Assembly: GCA_963971305.1 (NCBI GenBank)
Contig: OZ020306.1
Span: forward strand, 54,782,686 to 54,846,685
Reading direction: 5' to 3'
DNA: 64,000 nucleotides
DNA from: Arcuatula senhousia
Taxonomy: Eukaryota > Mollusca > Bivalvia > Mytilida > Mytilidae
In this document: piece by piece, positions 11,248 to 23,395 of the stretch
Numbering within the stretch: position 1 is the stretch's first letter
Layout: each line of letters opens with the position of its first letter
Program-made: the position numbers and the translations under genes
Notes under the pieces: generated by a model
Told to the model about the DNA's origin: nothing
The model's database searches: none
The model's input: the letters and a program-made list of their open reading frames with translations, nothing else

Positions 11248-11795
11248 GGTAGTACAGTGGTATAACACTGAGCATCTTTTCTGAGCATGTTACCAAATTT
11301 AAGCAAAGACAAAAACATTGCTATTTAGCAGTATGAAGGTTGTTAGTATGATAATTTATTCGAGAAAAAATAAATTTGAAACAAAACCTAACTGTTATAT
11401 TCATTTTATAACATTTCCCGTACTTTTTTCAAGGGAGATAATTTGTATGAAATGTGTAGGGAAAATTCAGTTTTTCCAATTTATTTTCAGAAAATTAACG
11501 GTGACCCCATGATTTTATACCTTATTTTCAAAGAACTAACAAAACTTGATGTTTTGACAAAATATAACAAAAATCTATCCCGTGAAATTTGAAAAAAAAC
11601 AATTTGAACCATTTTTCCTTATATAATCCATATAAAAAAAAGCCGAATTCGAAGTGATTTTGATCAATTTTCTACAAAAATTAAGCACGGTGACCTATTC
11701 TTTTTATTTTATTTTTCAAACATATGCACATAGATACTTCTTATGACAATTTTTTTTAAAAATCTATCCTACCATTTTTTTACTATTGTACTACC
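11248..11795. mobile_element. TTAA-flanked MITE 3
   Basis: The ends are GGTAGTACAGT on the left and a matching ATTGTACTACC on the right, with TTAA at 11244-11247 and 11796-11799. The 548-bp length and internal phrases such as GGTGACCCC link it to the 556-bp element at 4022-4577. Confidence 0.7.
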
Positions 11796-12014
11796 TTAAA
11801 CGTAACAATGAACGTAAACAACGTTTATAAATAATATGATACCATTTGATGACACCCGGTATCAGTTCAGCGCGGCACTTGTACAAACTTTTTCAAGGAA
11901 AATTAAATTTTATCCCCACATTTAATACTGAAATGCACACACTATTACGCTGCAAAATTATCAACCCATTTGTTTTGTTAGTATTACAAAAAGTTTTTAT
12001 ATTTCACACTTAAA

Positions 12015-12514
12015 GCACAAATCAGGTAATAATACCCTCGCTTCGAGGAAGAGCGGGTATACTGTTTTGACCTTGTCCGTCCGTCCGTTCGTCCATAACA
12101 AAACTTCCATCGCAGTTTTCTAAGCAACTACACGAGATACAGATCTGATATTTTGTTTACAGCTTTATCCTATAGTACCATACCAACTTAAATGATTTTA
12201 GGAAGTCTTCTTCCTGGTTACCGAATACTAAGGTTTTTACACATAATGGACAAAAATGCAAAATTTCCGTCACAGTTTCCGAACCAACAACATAAAATAG
12301 AGCTCTGAAATTTTGTATACAGCTTAATCCTTTAGTACACTGTACAATAATATGGTGTATACCGATAAGTTTACTATTGTGTTTAACGAATACTTAGGTT
12401 TTTACACATAATTGACATAAATGCAACATTTCCGTCACAGTTCCACAAGCAACTACATGAAATAGAGGTCTTCTATTTTGTATAAAGCTTTATCTCATAG
12501 TACTATATGGTGTA
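12015..12514. repeat. Tandem-core element, left part (~180-bp units)
   Basis: It starts with CCTCGCTTCGAGGAAGAGCG and a GTCCGTCCGTCCGTTCGTCC microsatellite. Degenerate units follow, with CGAATACTTAGGTTTTTACA, AATTTCCGTCACAGTT and TATGGTGTATACCGAT. The same units continue at 15720-16090, so one element was split by the insertion between them. Confidence 0.6.
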
Positions 12515-15500
12515 TATGTTACAGGGCTAATTGGAATCCAGGGGAGCCAGAATCCTCCTAGGACAAATTGGAATTCTGATTTCTTCTAGGACAACTAGGA
12601 ATTCTGATTTGCCCTGGATTTAAACCAGTGTAAATCAGAATTCCAATTTGTCTTAGGAGAAATTGAGATATCCAGATTTGTCCGAGGACAATTCTGAATC
12701 CTCCTGATTTTTCAGTGGGATCCAGAATCACAGTAGATATTTGTGATAGGGTGATTTTTGATCTTACTGGTATTTTAAATGCATTTAGTAAGATCATTTT
12801 CATAGCAATAATTAAAACACAAATGAAAATATTAAAACATAATACATGTTTTATTGATTATAATTGATTTATAGAATTATATTGCCTGAATTAAAATATT
12901 TATCTTTCAAACAAAGGTCTGGATGCCATAAATTTAGGAAACATTTTACACCATAAATCTGTTACAGAACATATCCCTCCTTATTTCAAAGACAAAAGTG
13001 TTCCCGTCATTTCTTATTCCTATACTTCCACCATTGCGCCTAAGGTATTTAACTACAAACAAGTTTTGCGGGATTACCAAATCAACGACCTCAAGACAAA
13101 ACCACCAGACTGTTCTTGTGACAAATCCCCATTCAAATATAGTCCCTCTGGCCACGTCATTACCGGGGACCTCAACATAGTGGAAAATGAACAACTCCGC
13201 GATGTTTTGGCCAAAGGACCAAAATATCGTGAGCCTAGAGCAATCAACTGGAACCATAATTTCAAAACAATTATGGATTCAGTTGAAGACTATGCCAGAA
13301 AATGGGCCAAAAAAGAACATGAAAAAGAAAGCGACGTTCTTTCTGAGTGGGTAAAGTCTGTGAGGTCGTTGGTTTTGAAAAGGATTAACTCTTTGAAAGA
13401 CTCGATGAGCACCAAGGCAACATCTATTTTCAACAACCCTGATTTTGCGAAGACATTGTCCACCTTACATGACAAATATGTTGTCGTACCTGCTGATAAA
13501 GCGCCTAACAACATCATTTTCGTATGCAAAAGACACTATATTGATTGTTTAACAGCTGAATTAGGGGTTAGTTGTACTAGCAAAAGCACCACATATACAG
13601 CAACAACACTGTCAAAGGAGGAAATAATCAACAATCATAATTCTGTAATTTCTTCCTTTGGCATTTCTGTTGACAAAAAGAACGATGACGTTCCATCCTT
13701 GTATTGGATTCCTAAGTTTCATAAAACTCCATACAAGCAACGATTTATTGCTGGGTCATCCAAATGTACAACTAAGCCTCTTTCAGTTTTGTTAACATCA
13801 ATATTGACGGCAATAAAATCAAGCCTTCAAAAGTATTTCGATTGTTGTTACTCTAGAAATGGCGTCAATCAAATGTGGATTCTCAAAAATTCTAAAGAAC
13901 TGATGGAAAATCTCCATTCTAAGTCATTTTCATCATGTAATAGCATTAACACGTTTGATTTCCCTACATTATATACTTCAATTCCACATTCACAATTAAA
14001 ATCTCGTTTGGCACAGCTGATTAAACGTAGCTTTATCAAAAAGAATGGAAAACGCAGGTACAAGTATTTGGTAGTCGGTTATAAAAAGACTTACTTTGTC
14101 ATCCACGAGTCTAGCAAGAAAAACAAATTTACAGAAGATCAAATAATAGAAATGCTCAACTTTCTAATCGACAACATATTTGTACAGTTTGGTGGACGTG
14201 TTTTTCAGCAAACAATAGGTATCCCAATGGGCACAAATTGTGCACCATTGCTTGCCGATTTGTTTCTTCATTCATATGAAGCAGACTTCTTACAATCACT
14301 TTTAAACAAAAAGGACCGCAAACTTGCTTTATCCTTCAATCTCACATTTCGTTATATTGATGATGTCCTTTCACTAAACAATCCCCGATTTGGTGACTAT
14401 TTACATCTCATATATCCGAAGGAACTTTAGGTAAAGGACACTACAGATTCTAGGAGGTCTGCCTCATATTTGGATCTATTTCTCGAAATTGACACACAAG
14501 GAAGGCTTTGTACAAAACTCTATGACAAACGTGATGACTTGAACTTTCCAATAGTTAACTTTCCCTTTCTGTGTAGCAACATTCCGTCCGCTCCAGCATA
14601 TGGAGTTTACGTATCACAATTGATTCGTTATTCCAGAGCATGTGGGGAGTACAACGACTTCCTTGATAGAGCTACACGGCTGACAAGCAAATTGTTAACA
14701 CAGGGGTACGTTGCTCCCAGGTTGTTGTCATCACTCAAGAAATTTTACGGACGACATCATGTGCTTGTATGCAAATACGGGATTTCTATCTCTCAGATGA
14801 GCACAGATGTTGGTTTGACATAGAGTTTTGTAATGTCATCCTTTCCGGATTAGACCAACACTTAATCGATCTTTGGCAACGTGACGGATGTGCTATAGCA
14901 AGTAGGAACTGCTTACTCTTCCGGAGCACCTGAGTTCACTCTCGTTTCGACTTGAGTTCGCATTGCTGAATGCGGTTTTGTTGTTATGTGTGTGTGTTTT
15001 ATGTTGTTATGTGGTTTGTTTTGTTGTGATGATTTTTTGTCTGCCGGTTTTGTCTTTGTCTTCACGGTTTTATGATACTGATTACCCCTTTGGTACACCT
15101 TTGCTTCTTTCAAAATTTGTATTTGATATTTTATATAAATAATTCAAAATTAAAGTAAAAAAAAAGAATTTACTAGTATATGAAGTCATGTTTAGATCCA
15201 GATTCAATATTTTTTCCAGGGCTTTTTAAAAAAAAGTTTTAAATATAATTCTTGAAACAGTTAAACTATCTTCATTTATACGTAATATTTTTATATACCA
15301 CTTCAAATCTCCATTTATTTATTTTTAAAACTTTAAAGCAAAAAGAAAAAACGAAAAACACGCATGAACATAATTTTTATTTTTTCTTTACATTGAGGAC
15401 ATGCTGGTTTTCGTTTTATCCTTGTCACTAAGTTATTTTTTCCTGGTAAAAAGAAGCCTTGCATTAAAAATTGTAAGTAAAGCTTACATTTTAAAATCTT

Positions 15501-15719
15501 TTTGTTGCATAATATGTATAATTATCAAATTCTTTTTATTTTATTGTGTACCAATATTAAAACAATAAGTCATGAGGATCCAGAATCGTCCTAGGGCAAA
15601 TCTGGATATCTCAATTTCCCCTAGGACAAATTAGAATTCGATATACACTGGATTAAATCCAGGGCAAATCAGAATTCCAATTTGTCCTAGGAGGATTCCA
15701 ATTTGCCCTGTAACATATA
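12515..15719. mobile_element. Long-TIR DNA element hosting a Penelope-like insertion
   Basis: The left end (12515-12715) and right end (15574-15719) are inverted copies. Both start TATATGTTACAGGGC(A/T)AATT and contain CCTAGGACAAATTGGAATTC and GAAATTGAGATATCCAGATT. The left arm has two extra short internal duplications. The arms themselves contain internal palindromes. Apart from the inserted retroelement (about 12905-15112) the 3.2-kb interior is AT-rich and shows no transposase, so the element is non-autonomous. The exact target duplication is unclear; TA fits. Confidence 0.65.
12905..15112 (+). pseudogene. Penelope-like retroelement (family A), nearly full RT
   Basis: A reading frame runs from about 12920 to 14823, interrupted by one TAG at 14428-14430 (PKEL*VKDTTDS). 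Visible blocks in order are a linker (DAINLGNILHHKS, EDYARKWAKKE), VVPADKAPNNIIFVCKRHYI, SLYWIPKFHKTPYKQRFIAG, FDFPTLYTSIPHSQLKS, TIGIPMGTNCAPLLADLFL, the catalytic FRYIDDVLSLNN, and a thumb ending LSSLKKFYGRHH. The 5' GIY-YIG part seen at 5540 is missing, so the copy is 5'-truncated. The 3' tail runs to about 15112 (TTTGGTACACCTTTGCTTC) and defines family A tails elsewhere in the window. It lies inside the long-TIR element. Confidence 0.85.
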
Positions 15720-16090
15720 CATACCAATTTAATGCTCCTAGGTAGTCTATACGTACTTCCTGTTTACCGAATACTTAGGTTTTTTCACATAATGCACTGG
15801 ACATGAATGGAAAATTTCCGTCACAGTTTCCCAGATGGAGGTGATATTTTGTATCCAGCTCTATCCTAGAGTATCATATGGTGTTTATCAATTTTATGTT
15901 CCTATGCAGTCTACTTTAGGTTTACCGAATACTTAGGTTTTTACACATAATGGATATACATGAAAAAAATCCGTGACAGTTCTCTTAGCAACTACATGAG
16001 ATAGATACAATATGGTGTATACCGATTTAATGCTCCAAGGTCAACTACTTGCTATTTAACTTTAGTTTTGGGAGCGAAGGTATCACTCGT
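15720..16090. repeat. Tandem-core element, right part
   Basis: Two further ~180-bp units of the 12015-12514 element, with CGAATACTTAGGTTTTT and AATTTCCGTCACAGTTTCCC. They end near GGGAGCGAAGGTATCACTCG. Confidence 0.55.
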
Positions 16091-16451
16091 GAGCATGAGC
16101 TCACAGACTTACTTGTTTGAAATTTTGTTTTTTGTTTTTGTACTTGTCAGAATATTTTTGTTGAGGAAAGTGTGGGAAAAAAATTATAGGCAATATGACA
16201 TGATAAAACTAAGCAGAAATCCTTGTTTATGTCAATTTTTTTTCATAAAAAATCAGATACTAATTTTTATGTAGGAAAAACACAAACCCTCCGTAAGTAA
16301 GATGGAAAAACGTGAATCTTTAAATTTATAATACACTTTCACTTTAACATTCTAAGGACAGGAACGTGAAGGCGTTGTTTAGACTGTAGACTTCATTAAG
16401 TCGTGAGATAAATTAGACCATGGTTTGCATTATGACTGATTTAGAATGTTT

Positions 16452-16505
16452 CGTGCCGATTTCAGGATTTTGCAGGCACGATTATTGATGATATAAGACT
16501 ATAAA
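16452..16505 (+). promoter_or_regulatory. Promoter of copy 2: dyad plus TATA
   Basis: CGTGCC (16452-16457) and GGCACG (16475-16480) form an inverted pair whose starts are 23 bp apart. A TATAAA follows at 16500-16505, 60 bp before the ATG. The same arrangement occurs upstream of copy 3 and, less perfectly, of copy 4 and the orphan exon at 2098. Confidence 0.6.
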
Positions 16506-16559
16506 GAGCTTACTTAGAAAGTTTTATCAGAAAGTTAGTTCTAACTGATAAACATAGCC

Positions 16560-19500
16560 ATGAAGGTTCTGATCGTCTGTGTTGCCCTCTTTGTTGGTAA
16601 GTTTAATGACTCAACACTTAACATTTTTATATACGATTTGATGATTTTAGTGCAAACAGCTAAAAGAATTTCAGAATTCTTAAACAACATTTTATTTTTA
16701 CTCTGTCAAATAGACTACGTACTGACTGTAAGTTTACATGAATTAGTAACATTAAAATCAATTTTAAAGAAAATAAAACACTATTCTGATACTGCTCATA
16801 CAATATTCTTGCAACAACTTGATTCAAAATGTTCTTCTCTCAATAGTTTGACGAAAACGATACACAGGAGTTTCCCGTCTATAAAACGTTTTTTTTTATT
16901 CTTCAATTTTGATTGGCCTTGTGTGGCACTAAGTTTAAGGTTCGTTTAGTTTTGTTTCAATTTATGTAATAAAGGATATTGTTCAGCCATATCCCGAATT
17001 TATTCTGTATCAAAACTTTTGTTTCAGAGATTGGTGTAAACTTTAACAAGTATTAACTGTGATTGCAAGCAAGTCACAAAGTCCCCCAAACGACCCGGAT
17101 TTGCCACTATTCTCTTGAGCATGTAAAAAAAACCTAAATATCAATTATCATGTAAATCGGAGCACTTTGAAAATTTTGACCCAATTATCTCCCTTGAAAT
17201 CACATTTCTATTTATATCTCGAAAACTGTAAATATCGCTTCAAAATTTTTTTTCATATTATTAAAGAGAATGTTTTGCTCTATCATCCTACAAAATTTCA
17301 GAACCCTGCGCACCTAGGTTACCGAGATATTGCAATGTCCAATATTTAGTCCATTTTCCTGTTTCCATGGAAACGGCGGCCATTTTGAAAATTCCGATTG
17401 TCAACGAAGCTTCCTTTCTTTACAATCTATCATCCTGCCAAGTTTCATATTGATATGTGGAGTCGTTTTCTCTTGGATCTCTGGACAAGTTCACGACTAA
17501 GCGGAAGAATCGGAAGAATAATTAAAAAGTCATTTGTTCAGAGAACAAATGTGAGGTCTTTCCCTGTCTTATGTTTTTGTTATGGTATTTTATACAAGTA
17601 CTAAAGACATTTGAGTCACTTTGTTTATGACAAGATGTTGCCAATTATTGTGATATAGGCTCCAGAATGAAGCTTAGGGGGCCTACAGTCAGAAAAAGTA
17701 TGGTTGCTAAGGACTTTTATGTTGGTTGCTATGGACTAAATGTCACTTCCGGTTGCAAAAACTTACATCTTAACTCAGAAAGTAGTCTTGTTTAAGAATA
17801 TGTATGGTTGCTATGGACTTTTCATTAAGGTTACCTTGTTGCTAGGGAATGACCTTGACCCATGACCTTTGACCTCTGACTCAAATTTTAGCTCTTTGCA
17901 TTCTGATTCATTTAAGTATACATGTTTACTATACTATTTGTTATGGTTTTCAAGTTATGGGCAAAAAACGTGTTTCGCGAAACTTGTTTTGGCCGCCATT
18001 TTGAAACCGTTCAACCGAATCATGTACTGTTTGGGTTCAAATTGTAGGCAATTCAATTCTCTTTCAAATAAACCCTATGTTTCATTCACCATCTTTTATG
18101 GTTAAAAAGTTATAAACAAAAATCTTTTTAAAAATACGAATCAAGGGCGATAACTCAAAAACAACAAGTTTTACGCTTTCGCACCTGAAACACTTTTTGT
18201 AGATCTCGACATGGCGAACACTTTTCCCATTTATTGTTCGCTTCAATTTTGTACGGTTTAGGTGTTATTTCTTAAAAAACTGTTTACAGTGTCGGCCATT
18301 TTGAAAATGGCTGCCTATAACCATTCGACTTTGGTCTTAAATTGAAGGACTCTTAATGACGGTCACAAAAAACCCATATGTTTACTATATTATCTTTGAT
18401 GGTTTAAAAGTTATAAGCCAAAAACGAATAAGCCGAAACGCGTCAAGGGCCATAACTCGAAAACCGTTTGTCGTACAGTGTTCAACCCTTTATATCAAAT
18501 AAAGGTCTAAATGAGACGAGTATTTTCCTCATTACATGTCTGCTTCAATTTTGTATGGTTTTTGAGCTATACTGCAGACAAGGTGTACCATGACCTCTGA
18601 CCTTGAGATTTGACCTTTGACCTTGACATTTTTAGATGTAACATATGTCATCTAGGATGATTGGTGAAGGTCCCAAGTCTCTAGGACAAACCGTTTTGAA
18701 GAAAAAAAATTTGACGAGTCGTGACACTTTTCGGGTCAAAAACGCGTAACCAGGAAGTTGATCGAAAAATTTTTTTTTTGCGTGACGAATGATGACCAGG
18801 AGTCTAGCAACATTTTCCCTGCTTCAGATTTTTGATAACGGTTACGGTTTCTGACTTTATCTGCAGACAAGGTTTTTGGGTTCCGGGCAGATAACTCCGT
18901 TACTAAAAATAGATCGGTTTCGCAGGCCGACTCAAGTCGAGCCCTGGTAGTGTCGATTAATAGTACTAAGTTTCGTAATGATAGGTCGCGACACTTTTTT
19001 GACATCTGCGGCAGAAAAAAAAAAATAATAATCATAAGAAATACAGTAAGGTCTTTCCTTCTGTGGAAGGGAAAGACCTTAATAATAATAAGAAACGATG
19101 CAAAAACAATAAGTCCCCAAACGTTGTTTGGGGGACTTAATTATCACCTGTTGTATTGGTTGCTCCTTTTAGCTATGTCTTTTAAAATTATATCACTATA
19201 ATTCTGATAGAGGAAAGCGCAGTCGATGCATATGTCGAACGGGATAAAAGATTATTTAGTCTGTGTAGATAAAGGTAATGACAAAAGTACCAAACTTGGA
19301 TGATCAATCTTAATGTCCAAGAGAAGAGACAAAACAAGGAAGACATTCCGGAAAAAACTAGAAGATTGCAATGGTCCTGACTTGGTACAGGCATTTCAAA
19401 AGAAATAATTGGTTAAGCCAGGTTGTATGGCGCACTAAACCTCCCTCTACTATTGCAATCTTACGGTGTGTTAGTAACACAAAACAAAACACGATTGCGA

Positions 19501-20632
19501 AGACATAGAAGGGATATCAAGGTGATCATCTCAGTACAACACTCAGCCAATCACTAATCAAAACAACAAATAACCGTAACCTTTAACACAATGTTCATTT
19601 TTCCACCAGTGATTGATAGCGGAGGAAGAACTTTTTTAGAGATCGTTTAAGACGGATTTTCTTGTAACACTGGTCAATTATTGGTTCTATATTGAATTAT
19701 TTTTTTAATTTGCAGTTGTTATGAGTGAGAGATGTGACAGAGACAGCGAATGTCGAATTACAACATGCAGCGATAACGCCTACAGGGTCAGATGTATCCA
19801 TGACGAATGCACATGCGTTACCAACACCGGAACCAGTAAGTTTTATTTTATTATTAATAATGAATCGTAAATTGATCTTATATTTGTTTGTATCTCTCTT
19901 TCCAATTCATGGAGCGATTACTGGAGTTAAAACGGGGGAAGATTGGTGTTGCCAAACAAAAATAATTCTGTTTTGAAAAAAAGTGCAGCAATGAAAAAAT
20001 ATTCTACTTCATGTTATAATGATAATAATTAAAAAAAAAATGTACGATGCCTTTTAAAAACAAGTTTTGCGATCCGAGCAATGAAACATAATTTGACAAA
20101 ATAAAAGAGGCGCACCTTCAAACTTACTAATGGGTCGGTTCTTTATTCAAGGCCGTCGAATTTTACTCGATAAACGTAGAATAACTTTCAATGAGGCTTG
20201 GAATACATGTACGCGAAACAAAAGAAAAGGCAACTGTCATTGACTGTAAAATATACAAAAGAATACAAACAGTGGTCTTTAGTGTGATTGACCTGCTTGC
20301 CGTCAAACAGCTTGATTAAAACATCATCTCAAGTGTTCCTGATAAAATAGAACAAATGAATTAAACTTGGTGCTTACATAACTATTTTAGACTGAATTTT
20401 CTCATTATCATGACAACAGTCAAATTTAACTTATTGTATATTAGATTTATAAATATTTCTCTGACATATTGTATATTTTCTACATTTTCGAAAATTTGTG
20501 AGTTATATTTCTTATTCATTAATGCATACGGTATTTTGTTCAGGATGCACCATGCAATCAGACTGCCATCAACACTGTGACCGTGGAAGCCCTCATTGTA
20601 TTGATGGAGAATGCCATTGCACCAGATTCTAA
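16560..20632 (+). CDS. Cvsi-like secreted 12-cysteine protease inhibitor, copy 2
   Basis: Exons are 16560-16596, 19716-19835 and 20544-20632 (37, 120 and 89 nt, phase 1 throughout), giving 81 residues. The signal peptide is MKVLIVCVALFVVVMS. The mature protein has all 12 cysteines. It differs from copy 1 mainly in the loop before the fourth cysteine (NAYRVRC for NSYSVRC), IHDEC for IRDEC, TNTGT for TATGN, and RGSPHC for RGNPHC. Intron 1 has grown to 3119 nt through a tandem-core element (17075-19140) and a Penelope-like tail ending about 40 bp before the exon 2 acceptor. Function is as for copy 1, a secreted protease inhibitor by family. All splice sites and the polyA signal look intact. Confidence 0.85.
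17075..19140. repeat. Composite tandem-type repeat in intron 1 of copy 2
   Basis: It starts with AAGTCCCCCAAACGAC at about 17077 and ends with GTTGTTTGGGGGACTT at about 19120-19139, an inverted pair. The body holds degenerate units with CCATTTTGAAAA, TATGGTTTTCAAGTTAT and CGATAACTCAAAAAC phrases. ORFs in it look spurious. Two hairpins close the right end. Confidence 0.5.
19046..19080. repeat. Perfect hairpin
   Basis: TAAGGTCTTTCC, loop TTCTGTGGAA, GGGAAAGACCTTA. A second hairpin follows at about 19109-19139 (AAGTCCCCAAAC / GTTTGGGGGACTT). Terminal hairpins are a feature of Helitron-like 3' ends. Confidence 0.6.
19258..19675 (-). pseudogene. Penelope-like element 3' tail (family B), minus strand
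   Basis: On the minus strand 19675-19600 encodes the extreme C-terminus of the RT (YKKIRLKRSLKKFFLRYQSL). The remainder to 19258 is the same non-coding tail as at 7566-7950, including TGCAATGGTCCTGACTTGGT on the plus strand. Confidence 0.7.
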
Positions 20633-20655
20633 ACATCGATCAACCTTTACATACA

Positions 20656-20661
20656 AATAAA
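20656..20661 (+). promoter_or_regulatory. Polyadenylation signal of copy 2
   Basis: AATAAA lies 24 bp after the stop, in the same ACATACAAATAAAGAACTG context as copy 1. Confidence 0.75.
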
Positions 20662-21580
20662 GAACTGCCATGTATATTCATCTACTTTTTTTTGGAAAAA
20701 ACACTGTTTTTCAGTTCCTTCATTACGTTAATTTCTACGGAATAAAGATTTTAAAGCGCAATTTGTCTATTAGGGATACTCAAGACTCATCAGGAACACC
20801 TCAGCAAAAATGAAAGGCCACGATTAATGAATTTAACTTACTAAACATAATTTCCAAATCTGTCAAAACTTTGGTTAGTCATATGAACGTTAATCATTTC
20901 AACAATAGTTTTCAAACTTATTTCTTTCCCATACTGAAAAATCTAGGTAGCTTTATATCCCAAAGCTTATGGCCGACATCAATAAAAAATCAGCGATTCT
21001 TATCGGTATGAGACATTTTTTATGAAAGTATCTAACTTTCGTTATTTCACACTGGAAGTACCATTTTCTAAAAATCATAATATATGTTTTACTGTTATTT
21101 CAATAAAAAAACGGCACAATAAAATTGAACCGTTTTAAAGTTATTTCAAAGAACAGTCATATGTTTAGTCATAAGGAAAATTACTTGATTATAAAAAGAT
21201 AATTAAAGAGTATTGATACCTGATATCAAAAGCGTATCATTTTAAATATTTATGAATTACACAGAAAAGATATGGTGTTTTTATTGCTGTTCTTCCTCTT
21301 AAAATTACAGCGGCCTTCAACGAGGAGCAAACACTTACACTTTTCTGCGTGTTGCAGACGGTGTCTAGTACCGATTATAGCGACATTCTAATTGCTCAAT
21401 GTCGATCTCTTATTCAAAACTCATTTTGCATTCTTCATTGGATTTACATAAAAACATTACACAATCTCTGTGACATAATGCAGATGTGCACCTCCTGTTT
21501 TAAAATTTGATCATATTGATTTTTTTTGGAATCTCATAGCAAAACATGGAATTAGTCATTAAACTACAACTTGAAGGGGT
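20662..21580. other. AT-rich intergenic interval
   Basis: No gene is seen. A decayed copy of the 2318-2472 repeat lies near 20762-20825. Confidence 0.5.
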
Positions 21581-21582
21581 GA

Positions 21583-21834
21583 CCATCTCTTATTATCAAT
21601 CCGTTACTTGGTGTAGTTGGTCCCCAAAGAACAGAGAAAAATACTCATGATACTCAAGTATGGAACAACAGTAGGAAACATCAATCATTTGTGCAACAAC
21701 AAAGACCAGCCCAATTTGAAAATTGTCCAAAGCAGTGGAACAATAGATTTGGTGTTTTCCAAAACATGGATCCTGAAATTAATTCAACTGACATTAACTA
21801 CAGGCTGCTAAAATTGGCTTTAGGCTTGAAATGA
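21583..21834 (+). pseudogene. Possible LINE ORF1 remnant
   Basis: An uninterrupted frame of about 83 codons ends at TGA 21832-21834. It is rich in Asn/Gln and includes HDTQVWNNSRKHQSF, NCPKQWNNRFGVFQNMDPEI and a terminal YRLLKLALGLK. It lies about 830 bp before the endonuclease ORF of the LINE. I cannot assign a domain. The position suggests the C-terminus of the LINE's first ORF, but an unrelated frame is possible. Confidence 0.3.
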
Positions 21835-23395
21835 AATGTATAAATAGTTTAAGTCAGAAATAACTTGTCCTTTTTATTCTATTTTATGTTATTTTTCATG
21901 TGATATAAAGTAATTATATCCTTCTGGTTTTTTTTCAATCTTAATGGTTCATGTTACTCAATAGTTCATGTAATTCATTAGTTCAATGTTATGATACTGG
22001 TTTTAGAACAGATATGTACATATAATTGTAGATTTCAGGGTTTATAAGTTGTATATGTAACTTATAGCCACTATATTAACCTTTGAAATTTCACTTAATA
22101 AGAGTTCTATTTATGACATGTATGACAGTTGTTCTATTAGTCTAAGTAAGGTGCATAAACCTAAGATCCCCTTATTATAAGCATGTCATGCATTTGATTT
22201 TTTTTTTGATTTTTTTTCTTCTTCTCTGACTTATTAAATTTAGATTTCCTTGTCATTTTTCAACTTAACTATTCTTTCTATTTGCTTAACTATTATTTTT
22301 AATATTTGTGGATTTTATTATTTTTTTTCGAAAATATATATCTAAGTAAAGGGACAACAAAGTTGGTAAAAATAATAATGAAGTTATTCATCACATACAT
22401 ATTGTATATTGACACATTTTATAATGTAATATTGCTTATTACAATGATTCTAAGGTTTATAGTGACTCAAATTACTTTTACTCTTTGATTTTATTGAACT
22501 TTTATATAATATTGGACTTGTATGTGAATTTTAATATTTTAATATTTTGGTCTAAGTATAGTGTGACACTTAATGGAAGTTATTTTTAGTGTAATAAGGC
22601 TTATTATTAATTGTGTGAGTTATTCTTTTGGTTTGTTTACACCAGTATTTGAAATGAATAAATGCAAGCTAATATATCAATTGGTTCTTGGAATATTCAA
22701 GGGTTGGGAGGTAAGATAGAGGATGACAATTTTATATCAAGTTTAAAATATGATATTAACATCTTACAAGAGACATGGAAAGGGGCTGACGCTAAATGTA
22801 ATATTGCAAATTTTAATATTTTACAAAAATCAAGGAAAAAGAAACAGATATCAAAAAGATTCAGTGGAGGCCTTATTATCTATTATAAGTCTGCTTTAAG
22901 TAAAGGCATATCAGAAGTTAATAATATTACAAACTCAGAAAACAGGCTATGGTTAAGGTTAGATAAGTCATTTTTTGGATTAAATAAAGACTTGTATGTA
23001 TGTGCATGTTACATCCCCCCCGGCGTCCTCCACATATTATAATGATGACTTCATTTTACTTGAAAATGAGATTTCTAAATTATCTGGTAAAGGGAATATT
23101 CTTGTTTTAGGAGACCTTAATGCTAGGATAAGTGATCGCTTAGATTTTATTAGTGATGAAAGCGATATTAACCCTGAATTATATAAATTACTACCTGATA
23201 CATATATTGGTGATTTTCAATTAAGTAGAAATTCCTTAGATAAAACTTTCAATCCTCAGGGAAAACAATTAATTGACCTCTGCGTTGCCTCTCAGCTCAG
23301 GATCTTAAATGGTAGATTTGTTGGTGATTTGCTTGGAAATTTAACATGTTTTAAACATAATGGTGCCAGTACAGTAGACTATGCCCTTCTGACTT

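Noticed and set aside
16560..16949. 129-codon continuous ORF starting at the Cvsi-like exon 1
   Set aside because: The frame simply reads through the GTAAGT donor at 16597; the other copies show that only the first 37 nt are coding.
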